The notes below the pieces were generated by a model. It was not told the DNA's origin. It did not search any database and saw only the letters and a list, made by a program, of their open reading frames with translations. A DNA stretch of 64,000 nucleotides from Microcoleus sp. bin48.metabat.b7b8b9.023 (GTDB lineage: Bacteria; Cyanobacteriota; Cyanobacteriia; Cyanobacteriales; Microcoleaceae): NCBI RefSeq assembly GCF_013299185.1, contig NZ_JAAFKG010000034.1, positions 19,377-83,376 of the forward strand, given 5' to 3'. Position numbers and translations under genes: made by a program. Of this stretch, positions 20,988 through 30,246 are shown piece by piece; the first letter of the stretch is position 1; each line of letters starts with the position of its first letter.

Positions 20988-21138
20988 TATCAGTAATTGC
21001 CCAACAAGCTCCGCTGGCATTCAACCGTCGCTGAAGTTAGCGGACATTTTAATTGTTGATAACGGCATGGTTGCAGGTAGTAAGTAACAATAACGGCGGG
21101 AAGGTCATTTAATGTGAATTGCGTTTGTGCTTTGCATG
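20988..21138 (-). pseudogene. Decayed fourth PG-binding gene copy (N-terminal part)
   Basis: The plus-strand text around tagcggaca...aataacggcgggaaggtcatt...aattgcgtttgtgctttgcatgg aligns with the first third of copy 1 (19110-19258), including the start codon region. The rest of the domain is missing and the frame is broken. Its upstream block (21165-21290) matches that of copy 3. Confidence 0.7.
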
Positions 21139-21613
21139 GTTTTTTGATTTGACCTTGGTTGTTTGCGAGTTGTTGAACTTGCTATTCCCCAGTTGTAGCT
21201 GTGGGGAAAAGCGGTTTAACAGTCGCTTTTTCTAGTGACGCTTGTTTGAGGTAGCTTAGATGAGTGACACAAGAAAGGAAGTTGGCTAATATATTTTAAT
21301 GGATGTAACAGATGGATGTTGAGAGTTGAGGGTTGAGGGTTGACTTAATTAGACATTCTATGAGGCCGCACTTAATTATGTAAAGTAGCAGGGAATAATT
21401 GTGTAGCGGAGATTTATATCATGAGGTACAATGCGTTAAATCGAGGAATTTGCGTATGTTTGACTCGGTGCTTTTTATTACATCACGCAGCCGGTATTGC
21501 TAATTTGGGCCGAATTCGCGATCGCCAATTAGCTCAAACTAAATTACTAATTACGCTCAAATGCAACAATCTGCGGATTTGGGCTGGATCTCAGAGAAGT
21601 TAGACTATTTATT

Positions 21614-24600
21614 ATGTTAGTGAAAATAATTAGCAGATCGATCGCAAAAATATCTGGTACTGTGCCCCTCGGTTTAGCGCTGACATTACCATTCGTCGTG
21701 CAAACTTTCGCTGTAGTCGGTACAGTTGGATATTTGTCGTTCAAAAATGGACAACAAGCAGTTCAAAAACTCGCAGACAACTTGCAGGGCGAAATCAGTG
21801 GGCGCATTCAAGAACACCTCGCCCATTACTTAGAAAAACCTTACAATATCGTCCAACTCAACGCAGGTGCAGCTCAACTTGGGAAACTGAAACCTGAAGA
21901 TTTTAGAGAAACTGAACGCTCGTTTTGGCAGCAGGTAAAAATATTTTCATCGGTGCGTCAAATCTATTTAGGGACGAAAGAAGGTCAGTTTATTGGAGTT
22001 AGTCGAGAAGAATTTGGTCAATTAGTTGCCAGAATTACAGAAAACTTTCCTCGACGTTCTTTTTATGAGCTGGATGCTTTTGGCGATCGAACGAAGCTGT
22101 TGCGTTTTGACCCAAATTATGATTTGCGAAATCGCCCTTGGTATATTGGTGCAACCGCAGCCGAATCACCGATATGGACTGCGATTTATACATTTTTTCA
22201 AGGCGATTTGGGCATCACGGTGGCTCAGCCATTTTATGATACTCAGGGGGACTTTCGCGGCATCATGGCCGTCGATATTCTTTTGGGTCAAATTAGCGAT
22301 TTTCTCAGAAAAATCAAAATTAGTCGATCGGGTCAGGTATTTATTATGGAGCGATCGGGCGCTTTAGTAGGCAGTTCGACGGAGGAAAAACCGTACATTA
22401 CTGACGCCAGTGGCAAATTGCAACGCTTGCCAGCAATTGATAGCACAAATACCTTAACTGCATCGGCAGCAAAACACATAATTAGTAGTTTCAACTTGAG
22501 CTTAGTTGAACCACCACAAAAGCTACAATTTAAACTTAACAATCAATCTAATTTTATACATATTATGTCCTATAAAGACCAGGTAGGACTGGATTGGTTG
22601 GTGGTGGTAGTAATTCCAGAAAACGATTTCATGGATGAAATCAACAGCAACACCCGCAGCACTATTTTACTTTGTATCGGTGCCCTATTTCTATCAATAA
22701 TTATTGGAACTTTGACAGCGCGATCGCTCACAAAGCCAATTCTGCGATTAAACGCAGCAGCCAAAAACCTTGCCGAAGGCGAATGGGAACACACACTAGA
22801 TCTGGATCTCGATCGCACCGACGAAATAGGCCAGCTAGCCAAATCCTTTAGCAGCATGGCATCTCAACTGCAAATATCCTTCGCTACCCTAGCAACTCAG
22901 AATCAAGAATTGCAGCAACTCGACAAACTCAAAGACGAATTCTTAGCCAACACTTCCCACGAATTCCGAACTCCCCTTAACGGAATGATCGGCATTGCCG
23001 AATCAATGATTGACGGCGCCACCGGAATGTTATCCGAAATTCAACAACAAAACCTCTCAATGATTGCCGCTAGCGGCAGGCGGCTCAACGAACTTGTTGA
23101 CAATATTCTCGACTTTGCCCAACTCAAAAATCAGAAACTAGAATTGCAGCTTCAGAGTGTAGGATTGAGGTCGATTGTCGAAGTGATTCTTACCGTTTGC
23201 CAACATTTAACGGCTGGCAAAGATTTGCAATTAATTAATGCCATCGATTCAGATTTGCCATTAGTTTTAGCAGACGAAAACCGGCTGCAACAAATCCTCT
23301 ACAATTTAATTGGAAATGCGATTAAATTTACGGAATCCGGCACGATAAAAATATCAGCAGCAATTGTAGATACCGACGGCGAAACATCTCTGGGAGTGTC
23401 CCCGTCAAATCTCCCAGAATCAAACCCAGATTTTCAAATAGCTGTCACGGTTTCCGACACAGGAATCGGAATTTCTGTCGCGAATCTCGATCGCATTTTT
23501 GAACCATTTGAACAAGGCGACGGTTCCACAGTTAGGCAATACGGGGGCACAGGCTTAGGTTTGACACTCTCCAAACAATTTGTCGAACTCCACGGCGGCA
23601 AAATATACGCAGAATCCCAAATCGACATCGGTTCGCGTTTCACATTTACCCTACCTCTTTCTCCCGAAACCATTCATCCTAGCGAATCCGGAATAAATCA
23701 GCAGCTAGCAGCGCCAATTCAGGATTCTGAATCCGCAAATAACAGAAATAAAACTTATTTATCCTGCGATTGGAATTTGCCTAAACCCGCTCCGAATCCA
23801 TTAGAGCAAACCACTGCGCTATTAGAAGTCGAAAAATTTAAACTTTTGATAGTTGACGACGATCCAATTAACCTGCAAGTTTTAAACAATCACCTTTCTC
23901 TACAAAATTACAGTGTGATTCAGGCGCTCAATGGCGAACAAGCCTTATCACTCTTGGAAAGCGGGACGCATTTTGACTTAATCATTCTCGATATCATGAT
24001 GCCCAGAATGTCTGGTTATGAAGTCTGCGCCAAACTGCGAGAGAAATACCCATCTCACGAGTTGCCCGTAGTGATGCTAACTGCCAAAAATCAAGTATCA
24101 GACTTAATATCAGGATTTCAATTCGGAGCGAATGACTATCTAACTAAACCCTTCTCGAAAGACGAACTGTTAACCAGAATTAAGTCTCACATCAATTTAT
24201 CGCAAACTAATAGCGCCTACGGGCGATTTTTCCCCGATGCTTTCTTAGACTTTCTCAAAAAAGAAAGCATTGTGGATATCCAATTAGGGAATCATGTCAG
24301 CAAACAAATGGCAGTCATGTTTAGCGATATTCGCTCGTTTACTGCCCTTTCCGAAACGATGACTCCGCAGCAAAACTTTGACTTTGTTAATGATTACCTG
24401 CGAGAAGTAAGTCCAAAAATTAGAGAACATCACGGCTTTATTGTCAAGTATTTAGGAGATGGGATGATGGCTGTTTTTCCCAACGGTGCTGACGATGCTG
24501 TCAAAGGTGGAATCGCTAAACTGCAACAAGTGTACGAATATAATGCCGATCGCGCACACAGCGGAGATCCACCGATTCAAGTCGGCGTAGGAGTGCATTT

Positions 24601-25075
24601 TGGTCACATGATGGTGGGTATAGTTGGGGAAGCGGAGAGAATGCAGGGAGATGCTTTTTCGGATAATGTCAATTTAGCCTCTCGTCTGGAAAGTCTCACT
24701 AAGTTATATGGAGTATCTTTGATAATTTCTGAGAAAGTTTTGGATAATTTGACGGATCGCGAACAGTATCAAATCCGTTTTTTAGATAGAGTAATTGTTA
24801 AGGGCAAACAGCAGCCAATTTCTATCTATGAAGTCCTCGATGCAGAAACAGAGTTGCTTAGGGAAATGAAGTTACAAACTCAGGCTGATTTTGAACGGGG
24901 TTTAGAACATTATCGCTCTCACGAATTTAAGGCTGCTAAAATCTGTTTTTATCAAGTTTTAGCCGTTAATCCTGACGATAAAACGGCGGCACTGTATTTG
25001 GAGCGAGTCAATCATTTGATTGAGAGAGGCGTACCGGAAAATTGGTCTGGGGTTTGGACTTTAACTCAGAAGTGA
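21614..25075 (+). CDS. Hybrid sensor kinase-adenylate cyclase (third paralog)
   Basis: 1,153 residues with the same domain plan: helix, dCache sensor (about 50-345, with the RNRPWYIGA motif typical of dCache_1), helix, HAMP, HisKA (His449, in NTSHEFRTPL), ATPase, receiver (Asp793), class III cyclase (Asp905, Asp949) and a C-terminal tail. It is the most diverged of the three. The cyclase core has KYLGDGMMAVF rather than KYIGDAIMALF, and GDAFSDNVN where the others have STVIADAVN. At the second base-recognition site this places an Asp rather than a Thr, as in many other adenylate cyclases. The last 68 bp overlap the end of the convergent HD-domain gene. Catalysis appears intact. Confidence 0.95.
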   Translation: MLVKIISRSIAKISGTVPLGLALTLPFVVQTFAVVGTVGYLSFKNGQQAVQKLADNLQGEISGRIQEHLAHYLEKPYNIVQLNAGAAQLGKLKPEDFRETERSFWQQVKIFSSVRQIYLGTKEGQFIGVSREEFGQLVARITENFPRRSFYELDAFGDRTKLLRFDPNYDLRNRPWYIGATAAESPIWTAIYTFFQGDLGITVAQPFYDTQGDFRGIMAVDILLGQISDFLRKIKISRSGQVFIMERSGALVGSSTEEKPYITDASGKLQRLPAIDSTNTLTASAAKHIISSFNLSLVEPPQKLQFKLNNQSNFIHIMSYKDQVGLDWLVVVVIPENDFMDEINSNTRSTILLCIGALFLSIIIGTLTARSLTKPILRLNAAAKNLAEGEWEHTLDLDLDRTDEIGQLAKSFSSMASQLQISFATLATQNQELQQLDKLKDEFLANTSHEFRTPLNGMIGIAESMIDGATGMLSEIQQQNLSMIAASGRRLNELVDNILDFAQLKNQKLELQLQSVGLRSIVEVILTVCQHLTAGKDLQLINAIDSDLPLVLADENRLQQILYNLIGNAIKFTESGTIKISAAIVDTDGETSLGVSPSNLPESNPDFQIAVTVSDTGIGISVANLDRIFEPFEQGDGSTVRQYGGTGLGLTLSKQFVELHGGKIYAESQIDIGSRFTFTLPLSPETIHPSESGINQQLAAPIQDSESANNRNKTYLSCDWNLPKPAPNPLEQTTALLEVEKFKLLIVDDDPINLQVLNNHLSLQNYSVIQALNGEQALSLLESGTHFDLIILDIMMPRMSGYEVCAKLREKYPSHELPVVMLTAKNQVSDLISGFQFGANDYLTKPFSKDELLTRIKSHINLSQTNSAYGRFFPDAFLDFLKKESIVDIQLGNHVSKQMAVMFSDIRSFTALSETMTPQQNFDFVNDYLREVSPKIREHHGFIVKYLGDGMMAVFPNGADDAVKGGIAKLQQVYEYNADRAHSGDPPIQVGVGVHFGHMMVGIVGEAERMQGDAFSDNVNLASRLESLTKLYGVSLIISEKVLDNLTDREQYQIRFLDRVIVKGKQQPISIYEVLDAETELLREMKLQTQADFERGLEHYRSHEFKAAKICFYQVLAVNPDDKTAALYLERVNHLIERGVPENWSGVWTLTQK

Positions 25076-26480
25076 TATCGTAGTATCGGTAGATAGTAGA
25101 TTTGCGGGTTTCAAACAACTTAAGAATTGAGTCAACGACAATTTCTGTAACGATGGGGTTAAAGTCGGTAATAAAGTCATCGGCTTCCAGATTTGCCCTA
25201 AAAAATTGCTTAGCCCGATCGCACTGATAGCGCATTTCGTCAAATCCGACAATTTTGACCATAAACGTTGCTAGGGGGGAGTTTTCCAAATCGGTATTAG
25301 AAGTGCTTTTCGCCCGCCCATTTTCTAATAAATTGAATACTTCTGTTTCTAAAAGAGTTTGAGGTTGGCGAGGTTTCTCTATTTCAGGAAAAAAGCTTTC
25401 CAGACGGATGCCTTTATCGGCTCTATCTGGCAATTCTCCCATCATCATGGCCAGAGAAACATCGAGTCCCAAACCGGAAGAAAGAGCTTCCAGGAGGGCG
25501 ATAGCAACCAGTTTGCACCCCAGATAAAGCTCGGCAATTTCGAGATTGTACCTAGCAGTAGTTTCCCAGCGTTGATATGTGCGATCGTCTGGGAATCCCT
25601 CAAACTGCCGAAAAATCACCTCGGGCTGGAGATAAGTCAGAAAACCCTCCATCTTCAGCAAAGCAACTCGGTAGTCGCGAACGGTATAAAAACCGTAGCT
25701 GGTGATATTGTGATTAGTTTCCGGTAATAAATTCCAGGTATTTGCCAAAAAATGGGCTGAACTTTCGTGAGCAAAACTAATTACATCCCGGTTGGCAATT
25801 CGCACAGCTTTTTTCACTGTTTCCCGTATTTGCTCATCAGTTAAACTGAGGTGCAACAGGCTAGTTATTGCTTGCAAGCGGTCATAAAGGCGCCCAGTTG
25901 CGGTTACTCCCCACTCGGCGGAGCGAAACGGAATTGTTTCTTCTATGCAGGCGACAATTTGAAGCAATTGCTCGGGCTTGAGAAATGGTTCGAGAGATTT
26001 TGCTGCAACTAAAGCGCTGAGAAATTCGTTTTGTCCGGCGAAGGGATTGAGCACTTCTCCGGGTACAAAACCGAATACGAGCATTACCATTTCTAAGGTA
26101 GCATCAGCAGGGAGTTCAGATTGCTCCCGAATCCGTAGCTGTTTGTTAACCTCTTTGGTAACAGGAGTGATGTAGTAGCTGACGTTAAAGTTAATGCTGC
26201 GATCGACTTGTACGTAGACGATATCGTGAAATAAAGCTGCCAAAACCTCGATCGCATCTTCATTTCCCCCCACCTCAAAAATATGTTCGGGAGTATGGAA
26301 AAACCGCCAGGGCCCTGTCATTGGCTGAACTATAAGTTCGGCAATCCGAGCTAGTTCGGTTGGTTCGACTTCTGCGTTGAGGCGAGCGATCGCCCAAATC
26401 AGCTTTTCTAAGCATTGTAAGTATGCTTCTTTGCTATCAATCACAGTCTTTTCCACTAACATTACACCCACTTCTACCAT
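25008..26480 (-). CDS. HD-superfamily phosphohydrolase-like protein
   Basis: 490 residues; the start could also be six codons later. The N-terminal third carries an HD-type metal site: His62 and His66 in FHTPEHIFEV, then His85-Asp86 in ALFHDIVY, with a further NRD/HES segment (ANRDVISFAHESS) near residue 230. The remainder is helical and without a named domain. The site arrangement resembles the COG4339-like HD hydrolases. It is tail-to-tail with the third cyclase, overlapping it by 68 bp. Because HD domains include cyclic-nucleotide phosphodiesterases, a role in removing the product of the neighbouring cyclases is attractive but unproven. Confidence 0.7.
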   Translation of the reverse strand: MVEVGVMLVEKTVIDSKEAYLQCLEKLIWAIARLNAEVEPTELARIAELIVQPMTGPWRFFHTPEHIFEVGGNEDAIEVLAALFHDIVYVQVDRSINFNVSYYITPVTKEVNKQLRIREQSELPADATLEMVMLVFGFVPGEVLNPFAGQNEFLSALVAAKSLEPFLKPEQLLQIVACIEETIPFRSAEWGVTATGRLYDRLQAITSLLHLSLTDEQIRETVKKAVRIANRDVISFAHESSAHFLANTWNLLPETNHNITSYGFYTVRDYRVALLKMEGFLTYLQPEVIFRQFEGFPDDRTYQRWETTARYNLEIAELYLGCKLVAIALLEALSSGLGLDVSLAMMMGELPDRADKGIRLESFFPEIEKPRQPQTLLETEVFNLLENGRAKSTSNTDLENSPLATFMVKIVGFDEMRYQCDRAKQFFRANLEADDFITDFNPIVTEIVVDSILKLFETRKSTIYRYYDITSELKSKPQTNFPVRLSQSND

Positions 26481-26587
26481 CCTCTTATTGTTTTTATTTT
26501 TCCGTAAATTTGCCCCGTTTTTTATTTCTGAGTTTTTTTGAATAGATTAACAGGAATTTAGGAAGCAAATACTTCCTTGAAATCAAC

Positions 26588-27208
26588 TTAATTCCCTGTA
26601 GCGGATCTGCCTTGTTTTCCCAATCTAATTAGGACAAAGTATGATAAGTAAACTACATAAATTGCTAAACCAGTCAATCCCAGAAATCCCAAAAATTGAG
26701 GGCTTGCCTTAGCATGAAACATCTGTTTGTACAGCCAAGGCGGGTCAAACCAAATGCTGCAAAAAGGTTCGTCAATTACTTGTATTTGAGATTTAAAGGC
26801 ACAGGTTAAGAAGGGAATTTGAGCTAGAGCGCCCAAACCGCTGTAAACAGTAATCGCCCACCGCCAAGCTGTAAAAGCCAGCTTTAAAGACGACTGCGGT
26901 CGATCGGCAATTTCGTCGTTTAAATCTTCCCAAAACCACAGACAAGCAGGAATCAATGCCCTCCCCATCACCGACGACACAAAGCTTACAGGCAGTGCAG
27001 CCATCATCAGGTAAAGTGTAATTGCCAACAAACTCGCCACCCGCCAATAAATCATCAACAAACGGGCGATCGCGTCAGCTTTGGCAAAAACAGCCCAAAT
27101 CAGCACTACCAGCGGGATCGAAATGGTTAATAACACAGATAACCGGTAATCCATCCACACAAGTGGTTGAAACCAAGGTCTGGTGGCTGCCAATAAAAGA
27201 CTAAACAT
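26588..27208 (-). CDS. DUF3177 family membrane protein
   Basis: 206 residues with about five hydrophobic helices. The opening RPWFQPLVWMDYRLSVLLTI, then VFAKADAIARLLMIYWRVASL and LWFWEDLNDEI, match what I remember of DUF3177, a membrane family confined to cyanobacteria and relatives. The function is unknown. It lies on the same strand as the HD-domain gene, 107 bp upstream of it, so co-transcription is possible. A trp/aromatic-rich loop (FCSIWFDPPWLYKQMF) lies before the last helix. Confidence 0.85.
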   Translation of the reverse strand: MFSLLLAATRPWFQPLVWMDYRLSVLLTISIPLVVLIWAVFAKADAIARLLMIYWRVASLLAITLYLMMAALPVSFVSSVMGRALIPACLWFWEDLNDEIADRPQSSLKLAFTAWRWAITVYSGLGALAQIPFLTCAFKSQIQVIDEPFCSIWFDPPWLYKQMFHAKASPQFLGFLGLTGLAIYVVYLSYFVLIRLGKQGRSATGN

Positions 27209-27271
27209 CTTTGGGAAAATATACTTACTTATTTGTGACAGATTTTACTACAAAAACGCTCAAAAATCAGA

Positions 27272-27427
27272 GATAAGATAAGACGGCGGTTGAAACCGCG
27301 TCTATAAAAACGAAGTCCGAGCTCAGAGGGACTGAAGAAGAAGATCGCGTAATTTTAAGCGTCGGTTATTCAACCCGCGGAGGCGGGTTTTGTCTGTGTA
27401 GACGCGGTTTCAACCGCCCGGTCTTCT
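27272..27427. repeat. cggcggttgaaaccgcg palindromic repeat
   Basis: The ends agacggcggttgaaaccgcgtct and agacgcggtttcaaccgcccg are inverted copies around an aacccgcggaggcgggtttt hairpin. Relatives are at 29505-30165 (tandem), 45990-46085 and 49130-49160. It lies between the DUF3177 and CP12 genes. Confidence 0.85.
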
Positions 27428-27460
27428 TGCCAAGGTAATTGATAAACTGATGAAAAAATC

Positions 27461-27492
27461 CCGCGCCAAAAGTTAATTTTGGCGCGGGATCG
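27461..27492 (-). terminator. Terminator of cp12
   Basis: A hairpin with arms tcccgcgccaaaa and ttttggcgcggga around a short loop lies 25 bases beyond the cp12 stop on the minus strand. Confidence 0.75.
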
Positions 27493-27516
27493 AAGGGAGA
27501 GAGCTAAATTGCTCGT

Positions 27517-27753
27517 TTATTCGTCGTAGATGCGGCACTCAGCAGCGTCAGGATTGTCGTCGCAATACTTTTCAAAAGAATTCTTAGGTTTGACTTGCTT
27601 TTGGTGGGAAGCTTCAGCTTGCAGTTCTTCAACTGCGTCCCAGGCTGCTGCACATTCCCCGGAAGTAGCGCCCTTCAAGTCACAGACGGTACGAGCGCTT
27701 TCTAGTTCTTCTTCAATTTTTTCTTCGATGTTGCCTGCGGGTGTTGTTGTCAT
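27517..27753 (-). CDS. cp12: CP12, redox regulator of the Calvin cycle
   Basis: 78 residues, standard size. Both Cys pairs are in place: Cys24/Cys34 in VCDLKGATSGEC, with the AAAWDAVEEL core, and Cys64/Cys73 in KYCDDNPDAAEC followed by the RIYD end that contacts GAPDH. In the dark the oxidised protein binds GAPDH and phosphoribulokinase and switches both off. There is no signal peptide, so it is cytosolic. A clear terminator follows. It is transcribed divergently from the FIST gene across a 462-bp spacer in which I see no other gene. Confidence 0.97.
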   Translation of the reverse strand: MTTTPAGNIEEKIEEELESARTVCDLKGATSGECAAAWDAVEELQAEASHQKQVKPKNSFEKYCDDNPDAAECRIYDE

Positions 27754-28215
27754 AAGTTCTTGGTATGAAAGGTTTTCTTTTTGGATGTTAGCTTGTGTTT
27801 GACTTGCCGTTTCTGTCTGGCGATCTCAACTAATACTAGCTTGAGATGTGCTGCTGTGGCAGCCCAGATAGAAATCATCCATCACTGCGATCGCAGCAGC
27901 CGTCTTTACTTCCTGCTTTACTGAGATCCCGTCGGCGGGTTCTAGTCCACAGGCCTGAATGCAGGTTGAGCCGACCTGACTTTTGATGAAAACATTACAC
28001 GAAGTTGGTGTGTCAAACTGTATTGAGCTTTATCTTTTAAGATTTTGCTGAACGTGGCTTTTAACACAAAACAGATTGAGTCTCGACTCATGTTAACTTA
28101 TGTTAACACGATCGCGGACTGGGAGGGGAATCGATCGCCCCAGAAAACCGTCCCGCCAGTGGCCTGTTCCGGTTAGCCTAAATATAGAAATAGTTTTTAT
28201 AGAGAAGTTTGCCTT

Positions 28216-29466
28216 ATGTACGAAAACCAAATGCAATGGGTCAGTGCTTTATCAACCCGTCCGTCTTTAGAATCAGCCCTGAAAGAAGTTGTAGAACAAG
28301 CCGATCGCGAATTACAAGACCCGGCAGATTTAGCGCTGATCTTTATCTCATCTGCCTTTGCTAGCGAGTATTCTCGGCTGATGCCTTTACTGCGAGAACT
28401 GCTGCCCGTGCCCGCGATTTTGGGCTGCGGTGGGGGAGGAGTCATCGGCACGAACCGGGGCGGGCTCACCGAAGAAGTTGAGGGTTCTCCGGCAGTCAGC
28501 CTGAGTTTGGCCCGTTTACCTGGAGTAAACGTCAGAACATTTCACGTCGGTGCAGAAGAATTGCCGGACTTGGACAGTCCCCCGGATACTTGGGTGAATG
28601 TCTTGGGTGTGCCGGCCCAGGAAGAACCGCAGTTTATCATCTTGGCAGACCCATTTTCCTCACAAATTAACGATTTGCTCCAAGGACTCGATTATGCCTA
28701 TCCGGGCGCGCCGAAGGTAGGAGGACTGGCCGGCGGGGACGGTGCGGGCAGAGGTGCGGCGCTGTTTTGCGACTATCAGTTGTACCGAGAAGGGACGGTG
28801 GGAGTGGCTTTGAGCGGGAATATAGTTCTGGAAACGATCGTCGCGCAAGGCTGTAGACCGATCGGGCATCCCTATCGGGTGACGGAAGGAGAGCGCAATA
28901 TTTTGCTGAAACTCGAAGAACAAACCGACGATATGGGCAGCAGGGGCATCGAGCGATCGCCCTTAGACGCCCTGCGAGAGTTAGTTCAAACTTTGAGCGA
29001 AGCAGATCGAGAATTAGCGCAGCACTCGTTATTTGTCGGCTTAGTCAGCGATGAATTCAAGATGACATTAGAGCCTGGGGATTTTTTAATCCGCAATTTG
29101 TTGGGTGTAGATCCGAAAGTGGGGGCAATTGCGATCGGCGATCGAGTCCGTCCCGGACAGCGCATCCAATTTCACCTGCGGGACGCCCGCACCTCCGCAG
29201 AAGACCTAGAAATGCTGCTCTCTAGGCATCAGCGGGCAGCCGAGGACAGAGGTAAATCCAGCGCCGGCGCCTTGATGTTCTCCTGTCTGGGGCGCGGGGA
29301 AGGGCTTTACGGTCAATCGAACTTTGACTCGCGACTGTTCGGCCGATACCTCAAAAACATCCCCTTGAGCGGCTTTTTCTGCAACGGCGAAATCGGCCCC
29401 GTCGGCGGCAGCACATTTCTGCACGGTTACACATCCGTATTTGGGATTTGCCGCCAAAATTCCTAA
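28216..29466 (+). CDS. FIST-domain sensory protein
   Basis: 416 residues. The FIST_N domain (about 20-200) shows the alternation of strands with GCGGGGVIGTNRGG and PFSSQINDLLQGLD. The FIST_C domain (about 215-400) shows FLIRNLLGVDPKVGAIAIGD and, at the end, LSGFFCNGEIGPVGGSTFLHGYTSV, the most conserved stretch of the family. FIST domains bind small ligands, probably amino acids, and usually accompany signalling domains; here the protein is FIST only. It is soluble, with no signal peptide or membrane helix. A partner kinase or cyclase is not adjacent, though the three cyclases lie 3 kb away. Confidence 0.9.
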   Translation: MYENQMQWVSALSTRPSLESALKEVVEQADRELQDPADLALIFISSAFASEYSRLMPLLRELLPVPAILGCGGGGVIGTNRGGLTEEVEGSPAVSLSLARLPGVNVRTFHVGAEELPDLDSPPDTWVNVLGVPAQEEPQFIILADPFSSQINDLLQGLDYAYPGAPKVGGLAGGDGAGRGAALFCDYQLYREGTVGVALSGNIVLETIVAQGCRPIGHPYRVTEGERNILLKLEEQTDDMGSRGIERSPLDALRELVQTLSEADRELAQHSLFVGLVSDEFKMTLEPGDFLIRNLLGVDPKVGAIAIGDRVRPGQRIQFHLRDARTSAEDLEMLLSRHQRAAEDRGKSSAGALMFSCLGRGEGLYGQSNFDSRLFGRYLKNIPLSGFFCNGEIGPVGGSTFLHGYTSVFGICRQNS

Positions 29467-29504
29467 TCTTGCTGGCTCAAGGGCGATCGAATAGGTTCGT
29501 AGAG

Positions 29505-30165
29505 GCAGACGGCGGTTGAAACCGCGTCTAGACAAACGAAGTCCGCCTCCGCGGACTAAAGAAAATCAAGAATTCCAACCCGCAGGGAGTGGATTTTGTG
29601 TCCATAAATGCGATCTTAACCGCTGACTCTTCAACCTGCGGAGGCAGGTTTTGTTTTTATAGACGCGGTTTCAACCGCCGGGGTCTTCTGGGAGTGGATT
29701 TTGTGTCCATAAATGCGATCTTAACCGCTGACTCTTCAACCTGCGGAGGCAGGTTTTGTTTTTATAGACGCGGTTTCAACCGCCGGGGTCTTCTGGGAGT
29801 GGATTTTGTGTCCATAAATGCGATCTTAACCGCTGACTCTTCAACCTGCGGAGGCAGGTTTTGTTTTTATAGACGCGGTTTCAACCGCCGGGGTCTTCTG
29901 GGAGTGGATTTTGTGTCCATAAATGCGATCTTAACCGCTGACTCTTCAACCTGCGGAGGCAGGTTTTGTTTTTATAGACGCGGTTTCAACCGCCGGGGTC
30001 TTCTGACTCTTCAACCTGCGGAGGCAGGTTTTGTTTGTATAGAAGCGGTTTCAACCGCCCGGGTCTTCTGATCTGCATAAATGTGATGTTAACTGTTCAC
30101 TCTTCAACCTGCGGAGGCAGGTTTTGTTTGTATAGAAGCGGTTTCAACCGCCCGGGTCTTCTGAT
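29505..30165. repeat. Tandem repeat, four units of 105 bp, plus partial units
   Basis: Units start at 29586, 29691, 29796 and 29901 and are essentially identical. Each ends in the inverted pair aacctgcggaggcaggtttt and gcggtttcaaccgc. Shorter derivatives follow up to 30165, and a single related palindrome precedes at 29505-29555. Since 105 is a multiple of three, the array gives a long false reading frame of 35-residue repeats; I do not regard it as a gene. Confidence 0.95.
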
Positions 30166-30195
30166 CTCAAGCGTATTGACCCATAACCAAAAACT

Positions 30196-30224
30196 AAAAG
30201 CGGCAGTCACCTGCCGCTTTTAGC
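30196..30224 (-). terminator. Terminator of the porin gene
   Basis: The hairpin aaaagcggcag / ctgccgctttt, with a four-base loop, lies 23-50 bases beyond the porin stop codon. Confidence 0.85.
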
Positions 30225-30246
30225 TCTAACTAGATATCGGGAAACC

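Noticed and set aside
21421..21603. 60-codon frame before the third cyclase
   Set aside because: Ends ten bases before the cyclase start; composition is unlike a protein and it lacks a ribosome site.
29589..30071. 160-codon frame of 35-residue repeats
   Set aside because: Produced by a 105-bp tandem repeat made of dispersed palindromes; no ribosome site, no known fold, and the same sequences occur elsewhere outside frames.
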